Below are positions 1-7,954 of a stretch of DNA of 64,000 nt, piece by piece. Position numbers and translations under genes: made by a program. The first letter of the stretch is position 1. The number at the start of each line of letters is the position of its first letter. The stretch is from Sphingomonas profundi (GTDB lineage: Bacteria; Pseudomonadota; Alphaproteobacteria; Sphingomonadales; Sphingomonadaceae): the NCBI RefSeq assembly GCF_009739515.1, contig NZ_CP046535.1, positions 3,953,501-4,017,500 on the forward strand, in the 5' to 3' direction. Below the pieces are notes generated by a model, which searched no databases, had not been told where the DNA came from, and saw only the letters and a list, made by a program, of their open reading frames with translations.

Positions 1-736
1 CGCGCTCAAGCAGTTCGAGCTTCACTATCAGCCCTTCCTCGATCTTGCCACTGATACGGTGATGGGGTTCGAGGCATTGTTGCGCTGGAACCATCCCATG
101 CGCGGCAACGTGCCTCCGCTCGATTTCATCGCGGTTGCCGAGGAAAACGGGCTGATCGTCAAGATCGGCGAGTGGGTGCTCTTGACGGCTTGCGCGGCGG
201 CCGCGTCCTGGCCCGAAAAGCTCGTCGTTGCGGTCAATGTTTCACCGATCCAGTTCAAGGCGGACAGCCTGCTGGCGTCGGTTTCGCTGGCGCTTGAACG
301 ATCGGGACTGGCGCCGGAGCGGCTCGAGATCGAAATCACCGAAAGCGCGCTCCTTGCAGACACGGACAACGTGCTGGCGACGCTGCATGCGCTTCGCGCA
401 CTTGGCGTCAAGATCTCGATGGATGATTTCGGCACGGGCTACTCCTCGCTGAGCTACCTGCAGAAGTTTCCGTTCAACAAGATCAAGATCGACCGTTCGT
501 TCGTCGTCGGTGGCGATGCCGACAGCGCGGCGATCCTCAAGGCGGTGTCGGGCCTCGGCACCAGTCTCGGCATGGCGATCACCGCGGAAGGCGTTGAAAC
601 AACCGAGCAGCTGGAGCGCATTCGCGACCAGAACTGCACCCACGTGCAAGGGTACCTCACCGGGCGGCCAATGACGCGGGCGAGCGTGCAATCCTTCCTT
701 TCCCCCAAGTTCGAAGGAGACAGCAATGTCCGATGA
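1..736 (+). CDS. EAL-domain cyclic-di-GMP phosphodiesterase (C-terminal part)
   Basis: The frame is open from base 2, so the N-terminus lies outside the window. The visible ~244 residues are one almost complete EAL domain. They show the FEALLRW signature (the E that binds metal), the NVSPIQF block, an EITES block, and DDFGTGYSSLSYL followed by KIKIDRSFV, which carry the metal-binding acidic residues and catalytic Lys. All key positions look intact, so hydrolysis of c-di-GMP to pGpG is expected. Whether a GGDEF or sensor domain precedes it cannot be seen. Its stop overlaps the start of the BLUF gene by 11 bases, implying one transcript and translational coupling. Confidence 0.93.
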   Translation, partial: ALKQFELHYQPFLDLATDTVMGFEALLRWNHPMRGNVPPLDFIAVAEENGLIVKIGEWVLLTACAAAASWPEKLVVAVNVSPIQFKADSLLASVSLALERSGLAPERLEIEITESALLADTDNVLATLHALRALGVKISMDDFGTGYSSLSYLQKFPFNKIKIDRSFVVGGDADSAAILKAVSGLGTSLGMAITAEGVETTEQLERIRDQNCTHVQGYLTGRPMTRASVQSFLSPKFEGDSNVR

Positions 737-1169
737 GATCTACCGCCTGGTATATTACAGCCGCAATCTGACGACGACAGGCCAGGATAGGTTCGCGGCC
801 GAGGTCGACAACATCCTCGACGTGAGCCGCGCCAACAATGCCCGCGATGGCATCACCGGCGCATTGATGTTCAACGCGGGCTGCTTCGCGCAGGTGCTGG
901 AAGGCCCGCTTGGCATGGTGGAAGCCGCGTTCGAGCGCATTCAACAGGACGAGCGGCATGGAGAAGTTTCGCTTCTCGCCTTCGAGCCGATCGCCGCGCG
1001 CAGCTTCCCGAACTGGGCGATGGGCTTCGTTGGCCTGGCGGACGAGGATGCGGTTCGTTTCGCTGATGTTGCGTCAGCCAGCGACTTCGATCCATCGCGT
1101 TTTAGCGGAGACAAGCTGCATACCATCCTGCGCGATCTCGCGATCGACGAGGAACGTGCAGCGGCTTGA
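726..1169 (+). CDS. BLUF-domain blue-light sensor protein
   Basis: This 147-residue protein is essentially a single BLUF domain (about residues 5-102) with a ~45-residue tail. The flavin-pocket residues of the family are present: Tyr10 (YRLVYYS), Asn38 (NNARDGITGAL), Gln56 (CFAQVLEG), Trp97 and Met99 (FPNWAMGF). BLUF proteins bind FAD non-covalently and signal blue light through a Tyr-Gln hydrogen-bond switch. The start at 726 is preceded by GGAG and overlaps the EAL gene, so a light-controlled phosphodiesterase acting as two separate chains is the likely arrangement. That partnership is inference. No output domain is present in this chain. Confidence 0.93.
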   Translation: MSDEIYRLVYYSRNLTTTGQDRFAAEVDNILDVSRANNARDGITGALMFNAGCFAQVLEGPLGMVEAAFERIQQDERHGEVSLLAFEPIAARSFPNWAMGFVGLADEDAVRFADVASASDFDPSRFSGDKLHTILRDLAIDEERAAA

Positions 1170-1437
1170 TCTTGGAATGAGGCCGATGACGATCTCACCG
1201 CAAGGCAGATCTGGTTCGACGTTGGTCCGGAGAGCATGAGGTCGCAGCGGCGAGAAGCTCCTCGACGAGAGTCAGGGGAAAACGCTGTTCGGACCGGCCA
1301 GATGTTAGTGACACTGCCGCCAAAGTCTTCCGAAAGATTGATCCCGCGGGTGCGGAAATCGACAATTGAGGCCGGGAGCCCGCCAGAAAATCCAAAAGCG
1401 CTCCAAGTCATTAAGCTCTGTCTGGTAAGCATATAGG

Positions 1438-3834
1438 ATGCTTGGCTTTTTCACTGCTGTCTTCGTATGCATGAGAGACATGCACGATGGTCGTATGGTG
1501 GCTTTGGCGGCCGTCATTTGCGCAATCGGTACCTATGCGTCGTTTGCCGTAGCTCAGCATGCTGCACGGTCAAAGGGCCAGGCCCGCCTGGTTTGGGGCC
1601 TTGTCAGCATCGTATCGAGCGGGTGCACAGCGTGGGCCACCCACTTCATCGTTCTGCTTGCGTTTCGCCCAGGCATGCCCGCGGCGTTCGAACCCGTTCT
1701 CACCGCCGCTTCACTGACCTTGGCAATTGTCGGAATCGGCGCGGGCGTCTGGATATCGATCACGAGCCGTCGCACCCGCGTCCAATTTGCCGCCGGGCTC
1801 ATCGTCGGCCTTGGGATCGCTGCGCTTCATTATGTAGGTCAGGCGGCGTATCTCGTGCAGGGTTCCGTTCATTGGGATTACAGGTTGGTGGTGCCATCCA
1901 TCATCCTCAGCTTGCCGCTGTGCGGAATGGCGATGGTGGCTACGTCCGGTCGCTCTCGCAAGGCTCGAAGGTTCGCCCCACCTCTTTTACTTCTGTCTAT
2001 CGGAGTCATGCATTTTTGCGGCATGGCAGCAATGAAACTTAGCTACGACCCCCAAGCGACCTTTCCGTCGAACGCGGTGTCGCCTACCGCGATCACGCCC
2101 GTGGTGGCGGGCATTTCTTTGAGTCTCATCGCGTTGGCCGTTGTCGGCTGGCGGTTCAATCTGGCGGCAATCAAGCGTCTTCGTCAGGATCGACAGCGCC
2201 TTCGAGAATTGACCGACGTCGCGCTTGAAGGACTGCTGATTTGCCAGGGTGATGTAATCGTCACCGCCAACAGCAGCATCGAGAGGCTGGCCGGCTACGC
2301 ACCGGGCCAACTCGTTGGCGCTCGCGCCACTGACTTGCTGCCGGGTGCCGACCTGACCGCAATTCCCGAATGCGAGGAGCGGGAGATGGGCCTTACTGCC
2401 AGATCGGGGCAGGTCGTCCCTGTCCGCGTCCTTAGGGCCGAGATGGCACTCGGCCACAAGTTGCAGACCGTGATCGCCATCCGCGATCAGCGGGAGCGGC
2501 TTCGCACGGAGGCGAAGATCCGCAAGCTGGCCTTCAACGACTCGCTGACCGGCCTGCTCAATCGGGCCAGTTACGTCGACAGGCTACGCCACTATATGGA
2601 CGAGGGCACTCCGCTCGCACTGCTGAGTATCGATCTCGATCGTTTCAAGGCGGTCAACGATCAGTTCGGCCACGTAGCAGGCGACGAAGTGCTGAGGCAG
2701 GTCGGCGCGCGCTTGCGCTCGATCGTCGGGGAGAACAATCTTATCGCTCGGGTCGGCGGTGACGAGTTCGCCGTCATTCTGATCGGGGAGGAAGCGCAGG
2801 CCGATGCGGTCGCCAGTGCTCAGCGGATCGCAGATGGTCTCGGAGACCCCTTTTGTACCAATCGAACCGTGGCTTTCACCGGGGCCTCCGTTGGCATCGT
2901 CCTGGCTCCCAACGATGCGACCACCACCGGCGAGCTGCGCCAGTGTGCCGATCTCGCCCTATACCGCGCCAAGGAGCAGGGTCGGGGCACCATCTGCTGC
3001 TACGATGCGGAGATGGACGCTGCTTCGCGCGATCGCCGCACGTTAGAAAGCGATCTACGCACTGCGATCGGCAACGGAGAGATCGGACTAGTTTATCAGC
3101 CGGTGATGTCGACACAAACGGGTCTGATTACGAGCGTGGAGGCACTGGCCCGCTGGAAGCATCCGGTGCGGGGACCGATCTCGCCGGAGCTTTTCATTCC
3201 GCTCGCGGAAGAGACAGGCCTGATCGTGCCGCTGGGCGCAACATTGTTGAGAAAGGCGTGTTCCGATGCCGTGTCGTGGTCTTCTGACATCCGCGTGGCG
3301 GTGAACCTGTCGCCTCTACAATTTCAATCCGGTGATCTGAGCACAACCGTTGCGAAAGTTCTGCGGGAAACCGGCCTAGAGGCAAACCGGCTTCAGCTTG
3401 AGGTTACTGAAGGCCTCGTAATGAAGGATGTAGAACGAACTTTCTCGGAACTCGAACTGCTGAGGGCGCTGGGCATCCAGATTCTCATGGACGACTTTGG
3501 CGTTGGCTACTCGTCACTCAGCTATTTTCAGCGCTTCCCCTTCGATAAGGTCAAGATCGACAAATCGTTCATTGATCAAATTACAACTTCTCGCGCCGCT
3601 CGTGCGATCATTCAAGCAGTCATCGGGCTCGGCGAAGCGCTCGATATGGGGGTAGTTGCGGAGGGCGTGGAGACTCAGGATCAGATGCGATTGCTGGTCG
3701 AAGCCGGTTGTACCCATCTACAAGGTTATCTTTTTAGCATACCGCTGAAGAGTTGGGACTTGGAACGCAGTCTCTCCGTAATGTCCCTTCAAGGCACCAG
3801 TGGTACAGACAGGTCTGATAAGCTTGTCGCTTGA
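1438..3834 (+). CDS. MHYT-PAS-GGDEF-EAL membrane c-di-GMP protein
   Basis: This 798-residue protein starts with about seven hydrophobic segments carrying MHYT-type motifs (WATHFI, ALHYVG, VMHFCGM), a putative metal or gas-sensing integral membrane sensor. A short PAS-like stretch follows (~250-310), then GGDEF at residues 440-444 and EAL at about 568-570. The GGDEF signature is exact, but the residues just before it read GENN instead of RxxD, so the product-inhibition I-site seems absent. The EAL half keeps VEALARW, NLSPLQF, DDFGVGYSSLSYF and KVKIDKSFI, so both activities may be retained. Base composition is visibly less GC-rich than the catabolic genes downstream. The start choice is open, as no strong ribosome site is seen. 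Confidence 0.92.
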   Translation: MLGFFTAVFVCMRDMHDGRMVALAAVICAIGTYASFAVAQHAARSKGQARLVWGLVSIVSSGCTAWATHFIVLLAFRPGMPAAFEPVLTAASLTLAIVGIGAGVWISITSRRTRVQFAAGLIVGLGIAALHYVGQAAYLVQGSVHWDYRLVVPSIILSLPLCGMAMVATSGRSRKARRFAPPLLLLSIGVMHFCGMAAMKLSYDPQATFPSNAVSPTAITPVVAGISLSLIALAVVGWRFNLAAIKRLRQDRQRLRELTDVALEGLLICQGDVIVTANSSIERLAGYAPGQLVGARATDLLPGADLTAIPECEEREMGLTARSGQVVPVRVLRAEMALGHKLQTVIAIRDQRERLRTEAKIRKLAFNDSLTGLLNRASYVDRLRHYMDEGTPLALLSIDLDRFKAVNDQFGHVAGDEVLRQVGARLRSIVGENNLIARVGGDEFAVILIGEEAQADAVASAQRIADGLGDPFCTNRTVAFTGASVGIVLAPNDATTTGELRQCADLALYRAKEQGRGTICCYDAEMDAASRDRRTLESDLRTAIGNGEIGLVYQPVMSTQTGLITSVEALARWKHPVRGPISPELFIPLAEETGLIVPLGATLLRKACSDAVSWSSDIRVAVNLSPLQFQSGDLSTTVAKVLRETGLEANRLQLEVTEGLVMKDVERTFSELELLRALGIQILMDDFGVGYSSLSYFQRFPFDKVKIDKSFIDQITTSRAARAIIQAVIGLGEALDMGVVAEGVETQDQMRLLVEAGCTHLQGYLFSIPLKSWDLERSLSVMSLQGTSGTDRSDKLVA

Positions 3835-3916
3835 CAAGTTCCTCCGATGAGTCAGGCAGCGTTTCTAATCTCTCTACGTAGCGTCGATAACGCAAATCAT
3901 GGAGTCACCTGCTAAG

Positions 3917-4345
3917 TGACCTACTCCCCGTTTTCAGACCGCTGATAAGTTATGACGTGACTGACGTCCTCCCTGTTTTTTTATCCATGCTGAGTGAGAG
4001 TTTTCCGGCCCTTTGAAGCCTTTGGGCAAGGAGCTCGAACATGAAGAAGTCACGCTACACGGAAGAGCAGATTGCGTTCGCGCTGAAGCAGGCGGAGACG
4101 GGCACGGCGGTTGCCGAGGTCATCCGTCGGATGGGTGTATCGGAGCAGACCTTTTACCGCTGGAAGAAGGTGTATGGTGGGCTCGGCGTGGGTGAACTGC
4201 GCCGGGTCAAGCAGCTCGAGGACGAGAACCGCAAGCTCAAGCAGCTGGTCGCCGACCTCAGTCTCGACAAGCATATCCTGCAGGATGTTCTGTCAAAAAA
4301 TGTATGGTCCGCCCCCGTCTGGCAAGCGTGAGATGTGGTAGCGGC
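3917..4345 (+). mobile_element. IS3-family element remnant (left part)
   Basis: A complete-looking IS3 orfA lies here with a possible left end beginning near 3917 (TGACCTACTCCCCG, resembling IS3-type termini). After about 4310 the sequence decays: a short orfB-like start (PSGKRE) is followed by stops, and the remaining orfB is missing. An IS110-type transposase gene follows. The exact right boundary cannot be set from this window. Confidence 0.6.
4041..4331 (+). CDS. IS3-family transposase OrfA
   Basis: This 96-residue helix-turn-helix protein is typical of IS3-family (IS407-like) OrfA. It begins MKKSRYTEEQIAFALKQAE, then has the HTH region with EQTFYRWKKVYGG, then a leucine-rich coiled coil (RRVKQLEDENRKLKQLVADL) ending in LDKHILQDVLSK. 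In the intact element it would be joined to the OrfB DDE catalytic part by -1 frameshifting. Here orfB is broken off after a few codons, and the last ten or so residues are aberrant. The gene is probably a non-functional relic. A GGAG site precedes the ATG. Confidence 0.88.
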   Translation: MKKSRYTEEQIAFALKQAETGTAVAEVIRRMGVSEQTFYRWKKVYGGLGVGELRRVKQLEDENRKLKQLVADLSLDKHILQDVLSKNVWSAPVWQA

Positions 4346-4540
4346 ACAGTCTGCGTAAATGTATCCGGCCTATGTGTGGGACATCTCGATCCCTGGCCAT
4401 GATGGGATACGCGTCACGATCGGCCTTACAAGCTGGTCCAGCCTATGACGGCTGCATTTTTGGCCAGGCTTTGATCGTGTCACCATCGACTGTTTGCCAT
4501 CACTCCTCTCGCTGCAGACCTCTTCGTGCGGGTGTCCGGC

Positions 4541-5569
4541 TCAGGCGGCGATCGGCACGGGCGGCCGATACTCTTCCTGCCGGGCAAGTACCGCCCAACT
4601 CATGCGCACGATCTTGTTCGCCAACGCGACAACAGCGACGTTCTTATGGGTTCGGGCTTCGAGCTGATCAAGCCAGGGGCCGAGACCGCGGTCACGCTTC
4701 ATGTGCATGCTCGCTGACCGGGCGCCGTGGATGAACAGTCGGCGCAGGTGGCTGTTGCCGCGCTTCGACATTCGGAGCAGCATTGGCTTTCCGCCGGTAG
4801 AGTGCTGGCGGGGAACCAGGCCAAGCCAAGCGGCAAGATCGCGGCCACGCTTGAAGCCGGTGCCGTCGGCGACTGCCGCGACCAGCGCCGTTGCGACCAG
4901 CGGCCCGACGCCGGGAATCGCGAGCAAGCGTCGGCAGCCAACATCCGCGGCCGCGATCGACTCAATCTCCTTGGTCATTGCGGCAACGTCGGCATCAAGT
5001 TCGCGCCACTCATCCCATAGCTGTTGCAGGATCATGCGCATGCGCGGCGAGAGTGTGGACCGTTCATCGGTGAACAGCATCGGCATCTCGCGTGCCATGT
5101 GCTGTCGGCCGGTGCGGAACACGACCCCACGCTCCAGAAGGAATGCGCGGATCTGGTTGATGACGGCCGTCCGCCGGCTGACCAGCCGCTCGCGCACACG
5201 GTGGAGGGCTTGAAGGTCGAGCTGCTCGGCCGACTTGGCCGGCACGAAGCGCATCGTCGGCCGCTGTACGGCCTCGGCGATCGCCTCGGCATCGAGATAG
5301 TCATTCTTATTGGATTTGACGAACGGCTTCACGAACTGGGGCGCCATCAGTCGGACGTCGTGTCCCAACGCAGTCAGCTCTCGCGCCAGATGATGCGCAC
5401 CACAGCACGCTTCCATACCGACGAGGCATGCAGGCATCGATGCCATGTGCCGCATCAGCTGGGTACGGCTGAACTTTTTCTTCCACTGGATCGCACCAGA
5501 GCCATCGACCCCGACGAGGTGGAATGAAGTCTTACCGATATCGATGCCAATCACCGCTGCTTCCGTCAT
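4541..5569 (-). CDS. IS110-family transposase (IS1111-like)
   Basis: This 342-residue protein has the two-part structure of IS110 transposases. The N-terminal DEDD RuvC-like domain shows Asp in GIDIGK, Glu in GMEACCGAHHL and paired acidic residues in NDYLDAEAIAE. The C-terminal transposase_20 domain shows IPGVGPLVATAL, the FKRGRDLAAWLGLVPRQ block and GNSHLRRLFIHGA. I chose the ATG at 5569 because GGAGG lies six bases upstream; an in-frame ATG at 5584 has no such site. Length and motifs are complete, so the gene may be active. IS110 elements make no target duplication and lack conventional inverted repeats, so the ends were not located. Confidence 0.92.
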   Translation of the reverse strand: MTEAAVIGIDIGKTSFHLVGVDGSGAIQWKKKFSRTQLMRHMASMPACLVGMEACCGAHHLARELTALGHDVRLMAPQFVKPFVKSNKNDYLDAEAIAEAVQRPTMRFVPAKSAEQLDLQALHRVRERLVSRRTAVINQIRAFLLERGVVFRTGRQHMAREMPMLFTDERSTLSPRMRMILQQLWDEWRELDADVAAMTKEIESIAAADVGCRRLLAIPGVGPLVATALVAAVADGTGFKRGRDLAAWLGLVPRQHSTGGKPMLLRMSKRGNSHLRRLFIHGARSASMHMKRDRGLGPWLDQLEARTHKNVAVVALANKIVRMSWAVLARQEEYRPPVPIAA

Positions 5570-5643
5570 GACGGTCCTCCTCAATGAAGGCGGTCAGGAT
5601 GCTCCCGACCGAGTCGCTCCGTAAGGGGGCGGACCATCCCACA

Positions 5644-5800
5644 AGCTCTGACGCCAGGACGGCGGCGCGAGATTGTCGCGCACGTCCAGGCGTCCCATGG
5701 TGTCAGCGAACGGCGCGGCTGCTTTGCGCTCGGCATCGACCGTTCATCGGTGCGATACGTGTCGCACAAGCCGGACCCCTGCCGCGCCAAACCTCACCGC
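5644..5800 (+). pseudogene. IS3-family OrfB N-terminal fragment
   Basis: Read in the frame of the downstream GGDEF gene, this stretch encodes an IS3 OrfB start: RRREIVAHVQASHGVSERR, then a segment ending LGIDRSSVRYVSHKPD, before it degenerates. The DDE catalytic core is absent. Because the frame happens to stay open into the GGDEF gene, an uncritical gene call would fuse transposase residues to that protein. It lies on the other side of the IS110 element from the orfA at 4041. Whether both come from one element is uncertain. Confidence 0.7.
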
Positions 5801-5998
5801 AGGCGCGCTACATCACCGCCACGCACCCCTGCCGCGCGAGCGGCTTCGTGCACTGGGTCTGATCGCCCACCAGCTCAGGCGAACAGTCGTTGTCGTAGGA
5901 TCGGTTCGGGCGCTTACCGGTTCTCAACCATCCCAATCCATTCTGTCGGGATGAGCCAAGACCCCGCCAGTCGCCGCGCTCGCTTTCGGAGTTCCATC

Positions 5999-7549
5999 AT
6001 GCGGCGTCGTTTCGCCATTCGCGATCTCTCGATAGTCGGTGCCGGTACCCTGGTCGCCCTCTACTGGGTCTATGCCGTCGATGTGTTCGAGAACGCGCCG
6101 ACCGTGGCGAGGAAGGATGGCTGGATTGAGCTGGACGAGGCACTGCTGGTCGGCGCGATGCTTGCACTGGGGCTGCTCCTGTTCGCCTGGCGCCAGTATG
6201 TCCGGCAGCGGCAGGAGACTGCGCGGCGTATCGCGGCGGAGCAGCACGCGCGCGAACTCGCCTATAAGGACGGCCTTACCGGCCTACCCAACCGCCGCCA
6301 GTTTGACGAGGCGCTGCGCGAGGCGATCGGCTCGCCACCGCGCGCCGGAGCAGCCCATGGGCTGTTCCTGCTCGACCTGAACGGCTTCAAGCAGATCAAC
6401 GACGTCCACGGCCACGGCGCGGGCGACGAGGTGCTGACGATCGTCGGCCAGCGCCTGCTGGCGGCGATGCGCGGCGGCGACATAGTGGCGCGGTTCGGCG
6501 GCGATGAGTTCGCAGTCCTCGCCAAGCATCTGGTCGGCGGCGAGGCTGCCACCAACGTCGCTATGCGGGTCATCGATGCCCTAGAAACGCCGATCACCGC
6601 CGCCGGCGCGGTGCATCGCGTCGGCACGGGCATCGGCATCGCGATGATCCCGCAGGACGCGGACAGCGTCGACGAGGCGCTGCGCATGGCCGATGTCGCG
6701 CTCTACCGCTCCAAGGCGGAGCGGCGCTCGGCGTTGCGCTTCTTCGAGCCAGCGATGGACGCGCAGGTCCGCGAGCGATCCGCGTTCGAGGGCGAGCTTC
6801 GCACCGCGATCGACGCCGGCGCGATCCGCGCCGCCTTTCTTCCAGTCGTCCATCTCGCCACCGGCGCGATCGCCGGCTTCGAACTGAAGCCGCACTGGCA
6901 GCGCGCCGACGGTGGCGACGTTCCCGCCGAGCGCTTCATCCCCGTCGCCGAGGAGACCGGGCTGATCCACGCGCTGGCCGAGGACCTGCTGCGTCAGGGA
7001 TGCAGCGCAGCGGCGGCCTGGCCGCCGCACGTGACGCTGTCCGTCGATGTGTTCCCGAGCCAGATCAAGGACCAGCTGCTCACCGCCCGGATCGTGCGGG
7101 TGCTACACGAGGCGCAGCTAGCGCCTGACCGGCTTCAGCTGGAGGTGACCGAAAGCGCGTTGGTGGCGGATCCCGAAGGCGCCGGAGCTCTGCTGGCGAC
7201 GATGCGCGCTGCGGGGCTGCGCGTCGTGCTCGACAACTTCGGTACCGGCTATTCGAGCCTCTACCACCTGCGCGCCTTCAAGCTGGACGCGGTCAAGATC
7301 GACCGGCGCTTCGTCGAGGCGATGAGCAGCGACAGCGAGAGTGCCAGCATTGTCACCGCGCTGGTTGGGCTGGGCCGCGGGCTGGGAATGAAGGTCATCG
7401 CCGAAGGCGTCACAGCGGGCGATCAGGAAAGTGGGCTGCTGGAGCGCGGCTGCGACACGGGTCAGGGCCCGCTGTTCAGCGAGCCACTGTCAGCTTCGGC
7501 CACCGCGACGCTGTTCGCGGCTGAGCCGCGACAGGGACAGGTCGCATAG
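5999..7549 (+). CDS. Membrane GGDEF protein with degenerate EAL domain
   Basis: This 516-residue protein has two predicted membrane helices (about 11-28 and 47-65), a GGDEF domain with exact GGDEF at 167-171 and an RGGD inhibitory site five residues before it, then an EAL-like domain. The EAL signature reads FELKPHW, the usual NLS asparagine is Asp (SVDVFPSQ), and the paired DDFG acids read DNFG. Phosphodiesterase activity is therefore doubtful, while diguanylate cyclase activity looks intact. I place the start at 5999, where GGAG sits seven bases upstream. Longer in-frame starts at 5951 or 5750 lack a good site, and the latter runs into transposase remnants. Confidence 0.88.
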   Translation: MRRRFAIRDLSIVGAGTLVALYWVYAVDVFENAPTVARKDGWIELDEALLVGAMLALGLLLFAWRQYVRQRQETARRIAAEQHARELAYKDGLTGLPNRRQFDEALREAIGSPPRAGAAHGLFLLDLNGFKQINDVHGHGAGDEVLTIVGQRLLAAMRGGDIVARFGGDEFAVLAKHLVGGEAATNVAMRVIDALETPITAAGAVHRVGTGIGIAMIPQDADSVDEALRMADVALYRSKAERRSALRFFEPAMDAQVRERSAFEGELRTAIDAGAIRAAFLPVVHLATGAIAGFELKPHWQRADGGDVPAERFIPVAEETGLIHALAEDLLRQGCSAAAAWPPHVTLSVDVFPSQIKDQLLTARIVRVLHEAQLAPDRLQLEVTESALVADPEGAGALLATMRAAGLRVVLDNFGTGYSSLYHLRAFKLDAVKIDRRFVEAMSSDSESASIVTALVGLGRGLGMKVIAEGVTAGDQESGLLERGCDTGQGPLFSEPLSASATATLFAAEPRQGQVA

Positions 7550-7766
7550 GAGCGTAAAGCAGACACTTAGCCGCCAGTTCTCGGCGACATGGCCCGGCCA
7601 CAACGTACTCGGCTGTCTGTACAAGCCGACCGGCCTTTCGGGCTTCGAACATGAAGGCGGACCAGGGTAGGCTGACATAGGTGTCCCACTCGCCATCAAC
7701 CATCATTGACGAGGCGACGATGCCGAAGACGTTGCCATGCCTATCAAAGACGGGACCACCGCTCAT
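7476..7766 (-). pseudogene. Serine-protease (S1-like) C-terminal fragment
   Basis: The first residues, MSGGPVFDRHGNVFGIVASS, match the catalytic-serine region of trypsin-like/S1C peptidases (GxSGGPVFD, then a hydrophobic strand). A stop lies five codons upstream in the same frame and no His/Asp part of the triad is found, so this is a broken gene end. The tail beyond about residue 55 is low-complexity and probably not original. It overlaps the end of the GGDEF gene on the other strand. Confidence 0.4.
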
Positions 7767-7954
7767 TCCGCCCCGGGCTCAAAATTGTTATTGAGCTTGG
7801 ACAACGCACGGGTAAAATGTGAGGCGTGGCGGCGCGACTTGTATGTTGGTGGCTGCGTCAAGCGGCGCTTTCATTCTTTCATCACGATCTCCCAAAGTGC
7901 TTGCTCGAGCATCACCCGTCGGAATCCATGCATCGCGCAGCCAAAGCTTCTCGC
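7550..7954. other. Gap with gene debris
   Basis: Apart from the serine-protease fragment on the minus strand I see no supportable gene here. Short frames on both strands have no recognisable motif. The stretch separates the c-di-GMP block from the DUF1254 block and looks like decayed sequence. Confidence 0.5.

Noticed and set aside
1170-1437. Possible gene remnant between the BLUF and MHYT genes
   Set aside because: Short frames on both strands have no recognisable motif or ribosome site; it is treated as intergenic.
5750-5998. N-terminal extension of the GGDEF protein
   Set aside because: These codons are IS3 OrfB remnant sequence plus low-quality residues. A ribosome site supports the start at 5999.
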